DNA of 64,000 nt from Enoplosus armatus (GCF_043641665.1 NC_092194.1:17485298-17549297), one strand, 5' to 3'; positions 28,001 through 34,750 are shown, numbered from the stretch's first letter. Program-made: numbers and translations. The notes: generated from the letters alone by a model not told the origin.

Positions 28001-28489
28001 AGGAGCTCAGTCTCTGGACAGGGAGGACCTCTGTGAGTACAGAATGGCCTTGTATCAACTCGTGATTTTTTTCAGCCTAATACTTTTTACGTACTTTAAT
28101 TTATTAAATGCATTTCTCTTTGTCTTTGGAAGTTGGCGAAACAGCTGCTGGTAAGGCCTCCCGTAGCCTGGCCCAGCACATCCCTGGCCCAGGGAGCATG
28201 GAGGGCATGAAGGGTGCAGCATCTGGGGTTGTGGGAGACCTGGCTCGCGCCCGGATAGCTCTGGACGAGAGAGGGCAGAAACTGGGCGAGCTGGAGGAAA
28301 GAACGGCAGCCATGATGGCCAGCGCAGACTCCTTTTCCAAACATGCTCATGATGTACGCACTTGTCATTTCTTTGAGCCCCTAAAACATTGTTTATCAGG
28401 TTCGCTCCTTATTTCTGACTCTCATTTTCCCTCTTCTCTCCCTTCAGATGATGCTGAAGTACAAAGATAAGAAGTGGTACCAGCTCTGA
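4856..28489 (+). CDS. stxbp5: Syntaxin-binding protein 5 (tomosyn-1), full spliced gene
   Basis: Joined coding exons give 1145 residues without the two cassette exons, close to the human protein (about 1115-1151). The start MKKFNIRKVLDGLTA and the end YKDKKWYQL are typical of tomosyns. Residues about 50-1020 form the Lgl-like double WD40 propeller. Residues about 694-767 are the hypervariable linker. Residues about 1085-1145 are an R-SNARE-like helix with a candidate zero-layer Arg at 1105 and no transmembrane anchor. Known family role: a soluble protein that binds syntaxin-1 and SNAP-25, competing with VAMP and restraining vesicle priming. Paralogue choice: RSLAQHIPGPGSMEG is shared by both paralogues, but APNRGFFKGLFGGGAQSLD and HAHD favour STXBP5 over STXBP5L, as does samd5 next door. 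Whether it is the teleost a or b copy cannot be told. All introns are GT-AG and every exon joins in frame. Coordinates span introns. Confidence 0.95.
6557..6654 (+). CDS. stxbp5: stxbp5 exon 2 (aa 49-81)
   Basis: Encodes TVRHGFPYQPSSMAFDPVQK and then the first propeller strands, ending GALRL with the last Leu codon split CT/C. The donor is GTATCCTT, the U12-type consensus, rather than a GTRAGT donor. Confidence 0.93.
7116..7156. repeat. (CA)n microsatellite
   Basis: About 20 uninterrupted CA units inside stxbp5 intron 2. It causes artefactual His/Thr or Val/Cys open frames on both strands. Confidence 0.97.
8391..8412. repeat. Short fragment of a GGGCTGCAACTAA-type repeat terminus
   Basis: AGTAGGGCTGCAACTAAC resembles one end of a palindromic teleost non-autonomous element also represented at 54404-54640. 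Only the terminus is recognisable here. Confidence 0.35.
10068..10149 (+). CDS. stxbp5: stxbp5 exon 3 (aa 81-108)
   Basis: Encodes FGRAGVECYCQHESGAAVIQ and QFLINE, an invariant tomosyn block. Acceptor CTTTTAG follows the U12 branch site; donor is GTTTGT. Ends in phase 0. Confidence 0.94.
10485..10585 (+). CDS. stxbp5: stxbp5 exon 4 (aa 109-142)
   Basis: Encodes GALVSALADDSIHLWNLRQK then IPAILHSLKFSRE, a WD40 strand with the characteristic LWN. Acceptor CGCCGCAG, donor GTACAG; the last Arg codon is split. Confidence 0.94.
10752..10769. repeat. Poly-G tract (18 nt)
   Basis: Eighteen consecutive G in intron 4, shortly after exon 4. Such tracts are prone to length error in assembly. Confidence 0.95.
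12000..12134 (+). CDS. stxbp5: stxbp5 exon 5 (aa 142-187)
   Basis: Encodes ITYCHLPFQSKWLYIGTERG and NIHIVNVESFTLSGYVIMWN, then KAIEL. Acceptor CTCTTGCAG, donor GTGAGT. Nearly identical to vertebrate tomosyn propeller 1. Confidence 0.95.
12790..12830. repeat. (TGTGTC)n tandem repeat
   Basis: Five or six hexamer units plus a (TG) tail in intron 5. Confidence 0.9.
13615..13681. repeat. (TC)n microsatellite, about 67 nt
   Basis: A pure CT tract on the sense strand of intron 5, about 300 nt before exon 6. It is polypyrimidine on the transcript and could bind PTB-type factors, though this is not shown. Confidence 0.97.
13987..14050 (+). CDS. stxbp5: stxbp5 exon 6 (aa 187-208)
   Basis: Encodes STKTHPGPVVHISDNPMDEG plus K. 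Acceptor ACTTGCACAG, donor GTAACT. Ends in phase 0. The 64-nt length keeps the frame. Confidence 0.94.
15199..15282 (+). CDS. stxbp5: stxbp5 exon 7 (aa 209-236)
   Basis: Encodes LLIGFECGVVVLWDLKCKKA then DYRYNYDE, a complete WD40 strand set. Acceptor TTATTGCAG, donor GTAAGG. Confidence 0.95.
16425..16548 (+). CDS. stxbp5: stxbp5 exon 8 (aa 237-278)
   Basis: Encodes AIHSVAWHHEGKQFVCSHSD, then GTLTTWNVRAPAK and ITPHG. Acceptor TCTTTCAG, donor GTAGGA. The WN of a WD-like repeat is visible. Confidence 0.95.
16782..16860 (+). CDS. stxbp5: stxbp5 exon 9 (aa 278-304)
   Basis: Encodes KQPKDGKKPEPCKPILKVEY then KTTRAG, the Lys-rich propeller loop plus the start of the LLGL domain region. Acceptor CTCTACTAG, donor GTAAGT. 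Confidence 0.94.
17520..17674 (+). CDS. stxbp5: stxbp5 exon 10 (aa 304-356)
   Basis: Encodes DPFMILSGGLSYDTVGRRAC, then a conserved TVMHGKSTAVLEMDYPIVDF block and LCETPYPN. This lies in the Lgl-homology region. Acceptor GAACTCAG, donor GTGAGC. Confidence 0.95.
17797..17869 (+). CDS. stxbp5: stxbp5 exon 11 (aa 356-380)
   Basis: Encodes DFQEPYAVVVLLEKDLVVID then LGQIG. Acceptor TTTTTGCCAG, donor GTAATT. The intron before it is only 122 nt. Confidence 0.95.
18112..18690. repeat. Possible degenerate interspersed repeat in intron 11
   Basis: The left edge TTAAAGGTCCCATGAAA and the right part CATTTCATGGGAT resemble the inverted ends of a common teleost element. The interior is diverged and I cannot place exact boundaries. 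It would lie in the intron between exons 11 and 12. Confidence 0.25.
18830..18977 (+). CDS. stxbp5: stxbp5 exon 12 (aa 380-429)
   Basis: Encodes YPIFENPYPLTIHESPVTCC, then EYFADCPAELIPALYSVGSR and QKRQGYSKK. CCEYFADCP and RQKRQGYSKK favour STXBP5 over STXBP5L. Acceptor TTGACAG, donor GTAAGT. Confidence 0.95.
19043..19079. repeat. (TA)n microsatellite in a short intron
   Basis: About 18 AT/TA units inside the 201-nt intron between exons 12 and 13. The tract is self-complementary and takes nearly a fifth of the intron. Confidence 0.95.
19179..19246 (+). CDS. stxbp5: stxbp5 exon 13 (aa 430-452)
   Basis: Encodes EWPISGGNWGQGTQSYPEII then ITG. Acceptor TTTTCACAG, donor GTTAGT. The Gly codon is split GG/A. 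Confidence 0.94.
19368..19408 (+). CDS. stxbp5: stxbp5 exon 14 (aa 452-466)
   Basis: A 41-nt exon for HADGTIKFWDASA, a classic WD40 GH...WD signature. Acceptor ATAACAG, donor GTGAGT. Confidence 0.94.
20205..20425 (+). CDS. stxbp5: stxbp5 exon 15 (aa 466-539)
   Basis: Encodes LMLQVLYKLKTAKVFERARG, then EIVEEDPFAIQTLSWCPESR and VSAHVIIYRFSKQE. The acceptor CTTCTCTAAG has a strong pyrimidine tract. The joint gives Leu-Met where human has Ile-Thr. Donor is GTGGGT. Confidence 0.93.
20559..20743 (+). CDS. stxbp5: stxbp5 exon 16 (aa 540-601)
   Basis: Encodes LLEVRMQSEFSDGDSPDPGG and a Pro/Ser/Thr-rich loop, then DNIPCL. The loop is poorly conserved in the family; its flanks are conserved. Acceptor TGTGTTTAG, donor GTATGG. 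Confidence 0.91.
21099..21224 (+). CDS. stxbp5: stxbp5 exon 17 (aa 601-643)
   Basis: Encodes VRSSPLKQSPGYQVELVIQL, then VWVSGEPPQPITSLAINSSY and G. Acceptor GATGCAG, donor GTAAGT. Confidence 0.94.
21442..21593 (+). CDS. stxbp5: stxbp5 exon 18 (aa 643-694)
   Basis: Encodes VVFGNSNGLAVVDYLQKTLL, then RQPRSPRKPRQPSG at the start of the linker. Donor GTGAGT leaves phase 1, the entry phase for the hypervariable block. Confidence 0.94.
22314..22397 (+). CDS. stxbp5: stxbp5 candidate cassette exon A (28 codons)
   Basis: An 84-nt open stretch between acceptor GGTAAAG and donor GTAAGT, in phase 1-1, so it can be included or skipped in frame. It contains SCMSRLSNLYSESVKKLRSS, which resembles the CMRGLSNFYPDLTKRIRTS segment of STXBP5L at the same place in the protein. 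The acceptor is preceded by TCTCTCTCTGTG. Inclusion is inferred; I have no transcript evidence. Confidence 0.65.
22419..22440. repeat. Poly-C tract (22 nt)
   Basis: Twenty-two consecutive C starting 21 nt after the last base of cassette exon A. It could be a PCBP-binding element or simply a length-unstable homopolymer. Confidence 0.95.
22888..22950 (+). CDS. stxbp5: stxbp5 exon 20 (aa 694-715)
   Basis: A 63-nt, phase 1-1 exon encoding PCDSNDGSNASEDRCKSPTS. EDRCKSPTS is the conserved marker of the tomosyn linker. Acceptor GGCTCCCACAG, donor GTAAAC. Confidence 0.9.
23045..23101 (+). CDS. stxbp5: stxbp5 exon 21 (aa 715-734)
   Basis: A 57-nt, phase 1-1 exon encoding STSPCNSDDERKQRFIEK. It corresponds to the SSPHNSDDEQK...FIEK block of human STXBP5. 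Acceptor GTCACGTAG, donor GTACTG. Confidence 0.88.
23198..23245 (+). CDS. stxbp5: stxbp5 exon 22 (aa 734-750)
   Basis: A 48-nt, phase 1-1 exon encoding VKFKSRRFSKTVANDF, a basic helix matching the VKTKSRKFSKMVAND segment of human STXBP5. Acceptor GTTTCCAG, donor GTACTG. Confidence 0.9.
24297..24347 (+). CDS. stxbp5: stxbp5 exon 23 (aa 750-767)
   Basis: A 51-nt, phase 1-1 exon encoding AKMSRKISSSSEQKPDL, matching human AKMSRKLS...KPDL. Acceptor TGTTACAG, donor GTAAGC. Confidence 0.9.
24586..24714 (+). CDS. stxbp5: stxbp5 candidate cassette exon B (43 codons, basic, Cys-rich)
   Basis: A 129-nt open stretch bounded by acceptor CTGTGAGCAG and donor GTGAGT, phase 1-1. It encodes a basic peptide with FQRWRSLTCKKRFCCVKEGK followed by AAARMSQKGG. 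I do not recognise it in mammalian STXBP5; a remote match to the RW...FRK part of the STXBP5L linker is possible. The pyrimidine tract is weak, as expected for a regulated exon. It could also be a chance open frame. Confidence 0.5.
25550..25789 (+). CDS. stxbp5: stxbp5 exon 25 (aa 767-847)
   Basis: Encodes AKDNSFTRSRSSSVTSIDRE and SREAISSFHFCESFPRKM, then LVGTTQGSVMMVALSLPPGG. This opens the C-terminal propeller segment after the linker. Acceptor CTGTCCAG, donor GTAAGA. Confidence 0.95.
26906..27263 (+). CDS. stxbp5: stxbp5 exon 26 (aa 847-966)
   Basis: The longest exon (358 nt). It encodes TMVRLKGGILTMALLDATGT, an acidic/basic loop with EEKEKSRKRRPATPPSS, then FAVLCSEKQAKVVALPSQTR and CIACFCANGHIMTL. 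Acceptor TTCTTCAG, donor GTATAA. Confidence 0.95.
27392..27557 (+). CDS. stxbp5: stxbp5 exon 27 (aa 966-1021)
   Basis: Encodes LPSLRPLLDVNYLPLTDMRI, then ARTFCFSNLGQALYLTS and EIQRITYSQETCDNLQ. It closes the second propeller. Acceptor ACCACAG, donor GTCAGA. Confidence 0.95.
27921..28032 (+). CDS. stxbp5: stxbp5 exon 28 (aa 1022-1059)
   Basis: Encodes EMLSELFTPVETPEAPNRGF then FKGLFGGGAQSLDREDL, the conserved tail segment before the SNARE helix. APNRGFFKGLFGGGAQ matches STXBP5 better than STXBP5L. Acceptor CTTCCCCAG, donor GTGAGT. Confidence 0.95.
28133..28353 (+). CDS. stxbp5: stxbp5 exon 29 (aa 1059-1132), SNARE-like helix
   Basis: Encodes ASRSLAQHIPGPGSMEGMKG, then LARARIALDERGQKLGELEE and SADSFSKHAHD. 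DERGQKL aligns with the VAMP ERDQKL zero layer, placing the Arg at 1105. The intron before it is 100 nt with acceptor TTTGGAAG. Donor GTACGC. Confidence 0.95.
28448..28489 (+). CDS. stxbp5: stxbp5 exon 30 (aa 1133-1145 and stop)
   Basis: Encodes MMLKYKDKKWYQL followed by TGA. It ends the R-SNARE-like helix with no transmembrane segment, as in all tomosyns. Human ends in KWYQF. Confidence 0.95.
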   Translation: MMLKYKDKKWYQL

Positions 28490-30251
28490 TGGCAGCGTGT
28501 GGAGCATCGGACTCTGTAATCACGAACACCAGTGTCTCTAAGGAGCTGCAGGTCCCTCTTCTTCTCTTCTCTGTTTCTCTCCATGGGGGGGGGGGATTCT
28601 GCTCGACAGACTCATGCTTTTATTCTCAGCACAATATCATACACTCTGCATTACCTCAGTCACCGGAGGACTGCCGCGGAGAAGACATTGGCTGACCCAA
28701 CGTAATGAGAATGGAAAGGAATGGAAGAAGTGAAGCCCTTAGGAATCTCTCTTTCCATTTCTCCTGAGAGCGATGGTATTTATTTAACGTCAGTCTGCAG
28801 AACAGGAGAGAGAGGACCTTTCATATCCATCAGTCATGCACTCATATATATCTCATATATATATCTACACACCCTGCTGTTTTGTTCTGAAAGATGAAAG
28901 ACAATTCTGCAAAACATGTACTTGTGGTGGCCTGACTGCAGTTGTTCTTTTTTTTTTTTTTTCTCTGCCCTTTACGGTGTCTGCCAAACACAGTGGACTT
29001 AAATGAGGAGAAAAGTCTGATGACCCCTTGTCCTTCAAATCTAATCAAGTCAATGTAAGTTTGTATAGGAGTAATTGAATCAATGAAGGACATGTATATT
29101 TTTGTTTTGCTGGTCTAAATTATTTTTAAGAGTATGACCTCTGTCCTTTTGTCAGTCTCTTTTTGTCATGTTTTGTCCAGAAAGGGCCTTTCAAGCACTT
29201 AGAACCGTAGAGAATAGACAGGGAGATGATGAATCTATTGCCTCTCACCGAATAAGGGCTGGTAGTACACTAGTTCATCACCGACCATTCCTTTTTACAG
29301 CATTTTCCAACCAAGTTGTTTTGGGTGAGAAAGACAAATGGCACGTTTTCTGAGAGTCACTTTGGTTTTTATTTAAAATTAGACTATTTATTGGAACCGT
29401 GTAATAGATAGGAAGTAAAAGAAGTAAATTTAAGTTTTTTTCCTTTGTCAGTTAGATGGGGAAAAAAGCGCTGAAACTGTTTACCCCCAATGAAGAGTTT
29501 ACATTGATCTATCAGAAAAATGAAGAGTTGATACACTGGAAATCCCCTGAAGGTCTTATATTCTAGCTTTCAAGGGGCTGTAGCTAAATCACATATGAGA
29601 AAAGATGATGTGTTGAAGGACAAGACAAAGATTGTCCCTAGTATGATTAGCATAAATGTATATTTTGGTTACAATTTTTTTTGTGATAAAGATTCTATCT
29701 ATACATGTTTATTCAGATTTCTTTTTTTGGCATTCTTTCCTAGCTGATGTTGATTTTTATCTGGTTTCTCAATGTGTAGGGAAAAAAGCATGTGTCTCTT
29801 ACAGCACAATGGAAATGGTAATGCTGTCTTTGTATTCGTAGCTGCCAGTAGACATGACCAAGTGTTCCACACAGTGCCACTGGTCATCTCTCTCTCAACC
29901 ATTCACTTAAAAACTGTTTCTCTTCTGCCTTTGCCTCATGACGCATATATGCTAACCTCTACCTATGTGTATGTCTGTGTGTTTGTGAACATACATATAT
30001 TCAGGAATATGTGTATGGGCGCCAATATTTATAATACTACATAGATACAGTGTATTACAATAGGTCTTTTGAGGTTTTTGTTTTTGCTTGACAGTGTTTT
30101 TCAATGTGATTAACTAGAATTCTATTGTAATTAGATTTCTTTTTCATGAGGTGCAAGGATATGCTGCTATTTGTGTCAATGTAGGAGCATTACCTGTTGG
30201 TCTTTTATTTTGAAAAGAGAGACTTTGTCAGTCCAGATTGCTGCCAAATGT

Positions 30252-30259
30252 TGTAAATA
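30252..30259 (+). promoter_or_regulatory. Pumilio-type site TGTAAATA
   Basis: An exact match to the Pumilio recognition core UGUAAAUA in the predicted 3' UTR. An 8-mer can occur by chance in a UTR of this length, so function is only suggested. Confidence 0.35.
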
Positions 30260-30550
30260 ACGGGACAGCTGGACACAAATCTGACAGTGCAGGTTCAGGC
30301 AACGTGACATACTGTACGCTTGTGGCCATGTTCTTTTTCCGACACCAAAGAGTTGCTTAATTTCACAGAGTTGTCTTGATTTTTCCCAAACGGTAAGGGT
30401 CAGTCTGGATACCTTGGACAGCACTCTTAGTCAAGAAGTCTACTGTGTGTAGGGGGGGATAGTAGATTGGCTTTAGCTTCTTCTTATGGGCATGCCACCC
30501 TCATTAGTCAAATTGCTGCACATGTGTTCAGAGGACAGGCAAAAAGAATT

Positions 30551-30771
30551 TGAAGGGTTTTATTCCAAAATGAGATTTCTACCAAAGAAAATCATGCAAC
30601 ACTGACTCATGGAAAATGGTTGCAGGCATGAAGTAAAACTGTTAGGTGTTTTGATCCATTTTCTTAGATTTTAAAGTATTTAATCCTGTATACTGAGATG
30701 GTGAGCTATCAATTACACCACAAATGGTTTATCCAAGATGGAAATACATCATTTTGGAATAAAACCCTTCA
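30551..30771. mobile_element. Foldback element with 23-bp perfect inverted ends
   Basis: The 23 nt at 30551-30573 (TGAAGGGTTTTATTCC...ATGA) are the exact reverse complement of 30749-30771 (TCAT...GGAATAAAACCCTTCA). The 221-bp span with no coding capacity fits a MITE-like non-autonomous DNA element. No clear target duplication is seen. It lies in the stxbp5 3' UTR and would fold into a hairpin. The right arm carries AATAAA at 30758-30763. Confidence 0.7.
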
Positions 30772-31192
30772 CTTTTAGCTGGCTGATTTTAATCGACTCT
30801 ACTGTATACTACTGAGATAAACCCATTTCAAAGAGCAGTTATGTGGGTTTTGCACTATTTTTTGTACTTAAAGTAATTTTGTTAGTATGATTTTTAGTGT
30901 GTTTATTCTTTCGTATTCCATTTTCTTCTTTTAGAAAGGACCAAAACATGACAGAACCTATGCTTATCTATGTCATTTGCCAATTATGCTGATTGCTTCA
31001 CTCTCAGATTTGTTTTCAACGTCAAGTTAATGATACTATGATATATTTATATATTTGAAAACAAATATATATATACTTTTAATTTCAAGAATCTATTAAA
31101 AATGAATACCTTTAATGTAATTTTGGGATAGAATAACTCACATTAATGTCCAAACAATGGTTGTGCATAATTATCCACCATCCAGACATGAA

Positions 31193-31198
31193 AATAAA
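31193..31198 (+). terminator. stxbp5: Candidate proximal polyadenylation signal AATAAA
   Basis: A canonical hexamer followed within about 30 nt by TTTTCTGGTTATATATTG and a T-rich stretch. It could produce a shorter stxbp5 transcript. Confidence 0.4.
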
Positions 31199-31860
31199 CA
31201 TTTTCTGGTTATATATTGAACATGTTCATCTCTGCTACTGCAGGAGGGTCATCTCCTCTTGGTGGGCCGCTGAGTCTTTCTACAAAGTGTGGCCTCGACT
31301 TTAAAGTGCTTCAGTTTGCAACATATATGTCCTAAATGGTCTCTTATTGCACATTGAAGGATGCATGATATTAAGTGTTTACAAACTTGAAACAACCATG
31401 TATTATCCCTCTTAGAGATTTGTCTGTTCTGGCATTTGTATTTACCACCATGTTGAACAAAACTGAAGTTCTCCTCACATATCAGATACGTGTCCCATTT
31501 TCATTTGATCATGCCAGTTGTATAAATGTGAGAGATTATATTTATTTTATTGGTACATCTGTTTATGTTACTGTTTGCTTCATGAAAACTCTTGCTTTCT
31601 TGCGCTGTAGAAATGCATAGAAAGCTAAGCTAAGCTCACAGCACCGTGCAGGAGAGCCAAGGGTTTCTCAGTCGCCATACTTCCATCCATCTGTCTGTCT
31701 TCTGGGATGAATATCTGTGGCGTTGCAGTATTTTCTCATAGTAGGCAATTTTTGTACAGTTTTACTAAAATAAATTTCACATGGATGTCTGACTTAATCT
31801 GCTGCCACAAACAATTTAGACTGTAGATACAGTATATATATATATTATTGTGCAATGGAA

Positions 31861-31866
31861 AATAAA
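31861..31866 (+). terminator. stxbp5: Candidate distal polyadenylation signal AATAAA
   Basis: A canonical hexamer followed by a strong GT/T-rich downstream element (TGTTTTGTCTTGTGTTTTC and on to about 31922). It is the best single candidate for the end of the stxbp5 transcript. Confidence 0.55.
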
Positions 31867-31885
31867 TGTAAAACCAATCATAACA

Positions 31886-32790
31886 TGTTTTGTCTTGTGT
31901 TTTCTGTTCCGTGTGTTCCTGTTTGCTCATTGACTCAAAATTAATCATTTACTGATTCTTGTGTGGAAATTCTTTTTGGACATCAGTGTCCCTGATTTAT
32001 ACCACAAATATTTTGTGCACATTTAAACTATGCTATAATATATTAGATATCTGAACAAAGTGGCACAAATTATTTTTTGTTGTCACTTTTCACATAGTCA
32101 GACATCATCAGACAATTTTCTTGCAGACAAACTGCAAGTTGTGGAAGATATATCTTCTCTAAAAGTTACTTGAATGACTTTCTTGCATGTAGTGTCCTCA
32201 TCCTGTATTATAGCTTGTAATGTGATTACAACCCTAACAACCCTAACCCTAACCCTATCTTTCTGGTGTTTTCATTTTACTTGTTTGATTTAGAGATGCA
32301 CCTATATACACTGGCATACCATAAGCTGTAAAAAAAACAATGTCAGTGTCAGTCCTTTGTCATTTTAGTGTCAACATTTGGCCACTTATAGGATTTGTCT
32401 TGAAATTATTTCTCCCCGCTAATACTATGTCACTTATGTAGTTATGATGTGCAACTGCCGTTAAGGATTATTGAAACCTACAGAACTTAATGTTAAATTA
32501 TAGTAGAGAGCCATCAGTTTAAAAAATCCAAATATGTCAAGCAGAATTTGGGGGAAATTATTTAAAAAATGTGCATAATATTTAGAGTATTTCCATTTCT
32601 AAGATGTGGCCTGAATAAACATCATGGCATCCTGGGTTTGAGTATCACATGTAATTTAAGCATCACGGAAGTGCCGGAAAAGCCAGATATTACATATATA
32701 CACTGTTTGCTCAAATCCCCAATTATTTTCCTGTATTTTTGTAATTGGTTTTATTTTGTTTTTTTTATGTATTTATTTTTTTATTCTCGA
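31886..32790. other. Intergenic gap between stxbp5 and samd5
   Basis: About 0.9 kb of AT-rich DNA with no supportable gene. It holds a short telomere-like repeat (listed separately). GC content rises sharply at its right edge where the samd5 promoter starts. Confidence 0.55.
32230..32257. repeat. Short interstitial telomere-like repeat
   Basis: Reads ACCCTAACA followed by three near-perfect CCCTAA units. Only about 28 bp, so it may be a chance or repair-derived insertion rather than a fusion scar. Confidence 0.7.
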
Positions 32791-32792
32791 GT

Positions 32793-32819
32793 CCTACATT
32801 TCCCAGAAGCCCCTGCAGG
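32793..32819 (+). promoter_or_regulatory. samd5: ZNF143/THAP11-type promoter motif
   Basis: Contains CCTACATTTCCCAGAAGCC followed by CCTGCAGG, close to the ACTACAnnTCCCAGnnnnCnnTGC motif bound by ZNF143/THAP11 at CpG promoters. It lies at the GC-content shift about 1 kb before the samd5 ATG, so it probably marks the core promoter. Confidence 0.5.
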
Positions 32820-33843
32820 TGGCGCCGGTGCTCTCCGAACTCCCGTCATCCAGCGGGGCGAAACCTACAGCAGTGACTGGAGCAGAGGCTGAGCATCATC
32901 CTCACACCGACTGAACCGGCGGATGGAGCGGAGGGACACCAAAGTTGAATACGGTGAAAGCTAGCCACAAAGTCAGCCACAACAAGTGCACTCTGAAGAG
33001 GTATAGAGGTTTGTGTTTTTGTGTTTTTTTTTTAGTTTTTTTTTTTTACAGTAGTTAATTATATATCGCTCTGGCTTCAGCGTCAACCTTTTAATTTTGG
33101 CTCCGGATGAATGTTTGATGGACCGGAGCGTCTTGCTCTGCGACCGTTGCGATGAATGAAACAAAGAGGATGGATGCAGCCTGAGAAGACGCCAACTGTT
33201 AACCTTACGGGCTTTTCTCTCCCATCTTTGGCAGAGGGTAACTTCACAGAAATGTGGTCAACCCGGTTAAAGGCTTTTCTCACCAGCTAACGTTAACTTT
33301 ACGATTCCGTCGACGACAGAAAGTAGCTAACAGTTAAATAGACTGAATTTCAAAAGTGCTTGCGTCATACGCTTCAAACTAACCGTTAACGTGAGTTTAA
33401 CGGTTAAAGACGTTAAATGTGTCTGTTGGACTCTTTCGGCTTGAAAACAATCCTAGCTACTTCATGTTGAGGATTTCGCCATTCAACCAAACACGTCTCC
33501 CGGAGTTGTGGAAGGTCAGGGGCAACAAGAGAGCCTGAACCTGTCTTGCTGGCACCGACTTCGCTGTTCAAGAGAACTTCAGCAGGGCAGGTGTTTCGGC
33601 CAGGGTTGGAAAGCTTCTGACAGATAATCTTACATACAGCCACCCTGCTGTCTCCTAATATGTATTCACTGGGTTTTCTATTGCTCTGGTCACAGCTAAT
33701 AGATGTGTCTAATTTGGAGAATTGAACTTGGGAGTTACATGGACCACAGTGCTGCCGGACTGCCTCTGCACAAACCCCAGCAGCAGTGTGAACAGAGATG
33801 ATGATATGCCCTTAAGGTAGGCCTCCTTTTATCCTGTTTTAAG
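32820..33843 (+). promoter_or_regulatory. samd5: samd5 promoter-proximal region and 5' leader
   Basis: GC- and CpG-richer than its flanks, with several GTTAAC/CCGTTAACG words. The transcription start is not fixed. A short upstream frame lies just before the main start. A possible donor AAGGTAGG at about 33816 is only about 25 nt from the ATG, too near a local acceptor to form an intron. Confidence 0.45.
33739..33801 (+). promoter_or_regulatory. Upstream open reading frame in the samd5 leader
   Basis: ATG to TGA over 20 codons, followed at 33798 by a second overlapping mini-frame (ATG ATG ATA TGC CCT TAA). Both end before the samd5 start. If the leader is unspliced they would dampen samd5 translation. 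Confidence 0.4.
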
Positions 33844-34326
33844 ATGAGCCAAGGGCCAAACCTTGTCCTGGAGTGGCTGTCGAAGCTCCATCTGGCCCAG
33901 TATGTGGAGTCATTCATTGACAATGGGTATGATGACTTGGAAGTTTGTAAACAGATTGGGGAGCCCGACCTGGATGCCATCGGTGTCCACATTGAGTACC
34001 ACAGACACAGGCTGCTCATAGCAGTGCAGAAGCTAAAAGATGAAGACAAAAGGAAAGCACCCAGCTATTATTTCACCTTAGAGCCTCTGGGTCCTTCTAC
34101 TTGCAGCCACTCGCCACACTCGCACGGAGAAGATGACTTCAGGACTTTGGGGTCACGCTCGCGGACTACAGGAATACACCAGGCCTCCTGTCCTGGAAAC
34201 CATAACCCCAGAGTCACAGATTGCGATGACTTTGTGACTTATCCCAAACTGAAGCTCAAGGTACTGATAAGGGATAAACTTGCAAAAGATGGAATCAACC
34301 TGGGAGAAGCACCTTACACCTATAAG
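33844..34326 (+). CDS. samd5: SAM domain-containing protein 5, first coding exon (partial)
   Basis: 161 codons from ATG to donor GTAGGC, phase 0. An in-frame TGA lies 45 nt upstream with no ATG between, so this start is the first available. Residues about 4-70 are a SAM domain with VLEWLSKLHLAQYVESFIDN and YDDLEVCKQIGEPDLDAIGV, nearly identical to human SAMD5 in the latter block. A His/Ser-rich linker follows (aa 83-128). Then comes the conserved tail VTYPKLKLKVLIRDKLAKDG (131-150) ending EAPYTYK. Human SAMD5 is 173 aa, with about 20 residues in a second exon, so only a short C-terminus is missing. SAM domains mediate protein-protein contacts; the specific partner of SAMD5 is not established. 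Position downstream of stxbp5 on the same strand supports the call. Confidence 0.92.
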
Positions 34327-34750
34327 GTAGGCCATTTTTACTTCCTTTTTTATAATATGTTGATACTGAATGCTGGCTCTTAAAGCATTGTCTCATGGAA
34401 TTTAACACGCTTACTTTATTATGTTTGTGATGAAGAGTGTGACCAATTTATTTGATGGCGCTGACGTCCAATGATTCTTCTTTGTTGCTCCAGGGATGCT
34501 TTGGTTTCTCTGGCAAAGGCGTACTGAGATTCACTGTAGTGTTGTTAAATTTCACTTTCTCTTAATTAATCAAAACATTGTCTTGCTAGGCCCCAAGTTC
34601 ATCTACTGTTTTTTTTTTTGATTTACTTAGATTAACAAGATTTATCCTCTGATCTTCACTGTACATTAAAAGGAGTTTAATTATCATAAGTTCACTGCAT
34701 TTCAAGTGTTATTTACTTTACGTTTAGCAATAATGTTTTTGATTGCTAAT

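Larger units (their letters stand above)
28490..31885 (+). other. stxbp5: stxbp5 3' UTR, about 3.4 kb
   Basis: No splice sites or coding exons follow the stop. The stretch is AT-rich, with many TTTA/ATTTA words, until an AATAAA at 31861 followed by a GT-rich tract (about 31885-31922) like a cleavage downstream element. An earlier AATAAA lies at 31193. The extent is inferred from these signals. Confidence 0.6.

Noticed and set aside
33816..33843. AAG/GTAGGC ... TTTTAAG as an intron just before the samd5 ATG
   Set aside because: It would be only about 28 nt, too short for a vertebrate spliceosomal intron.
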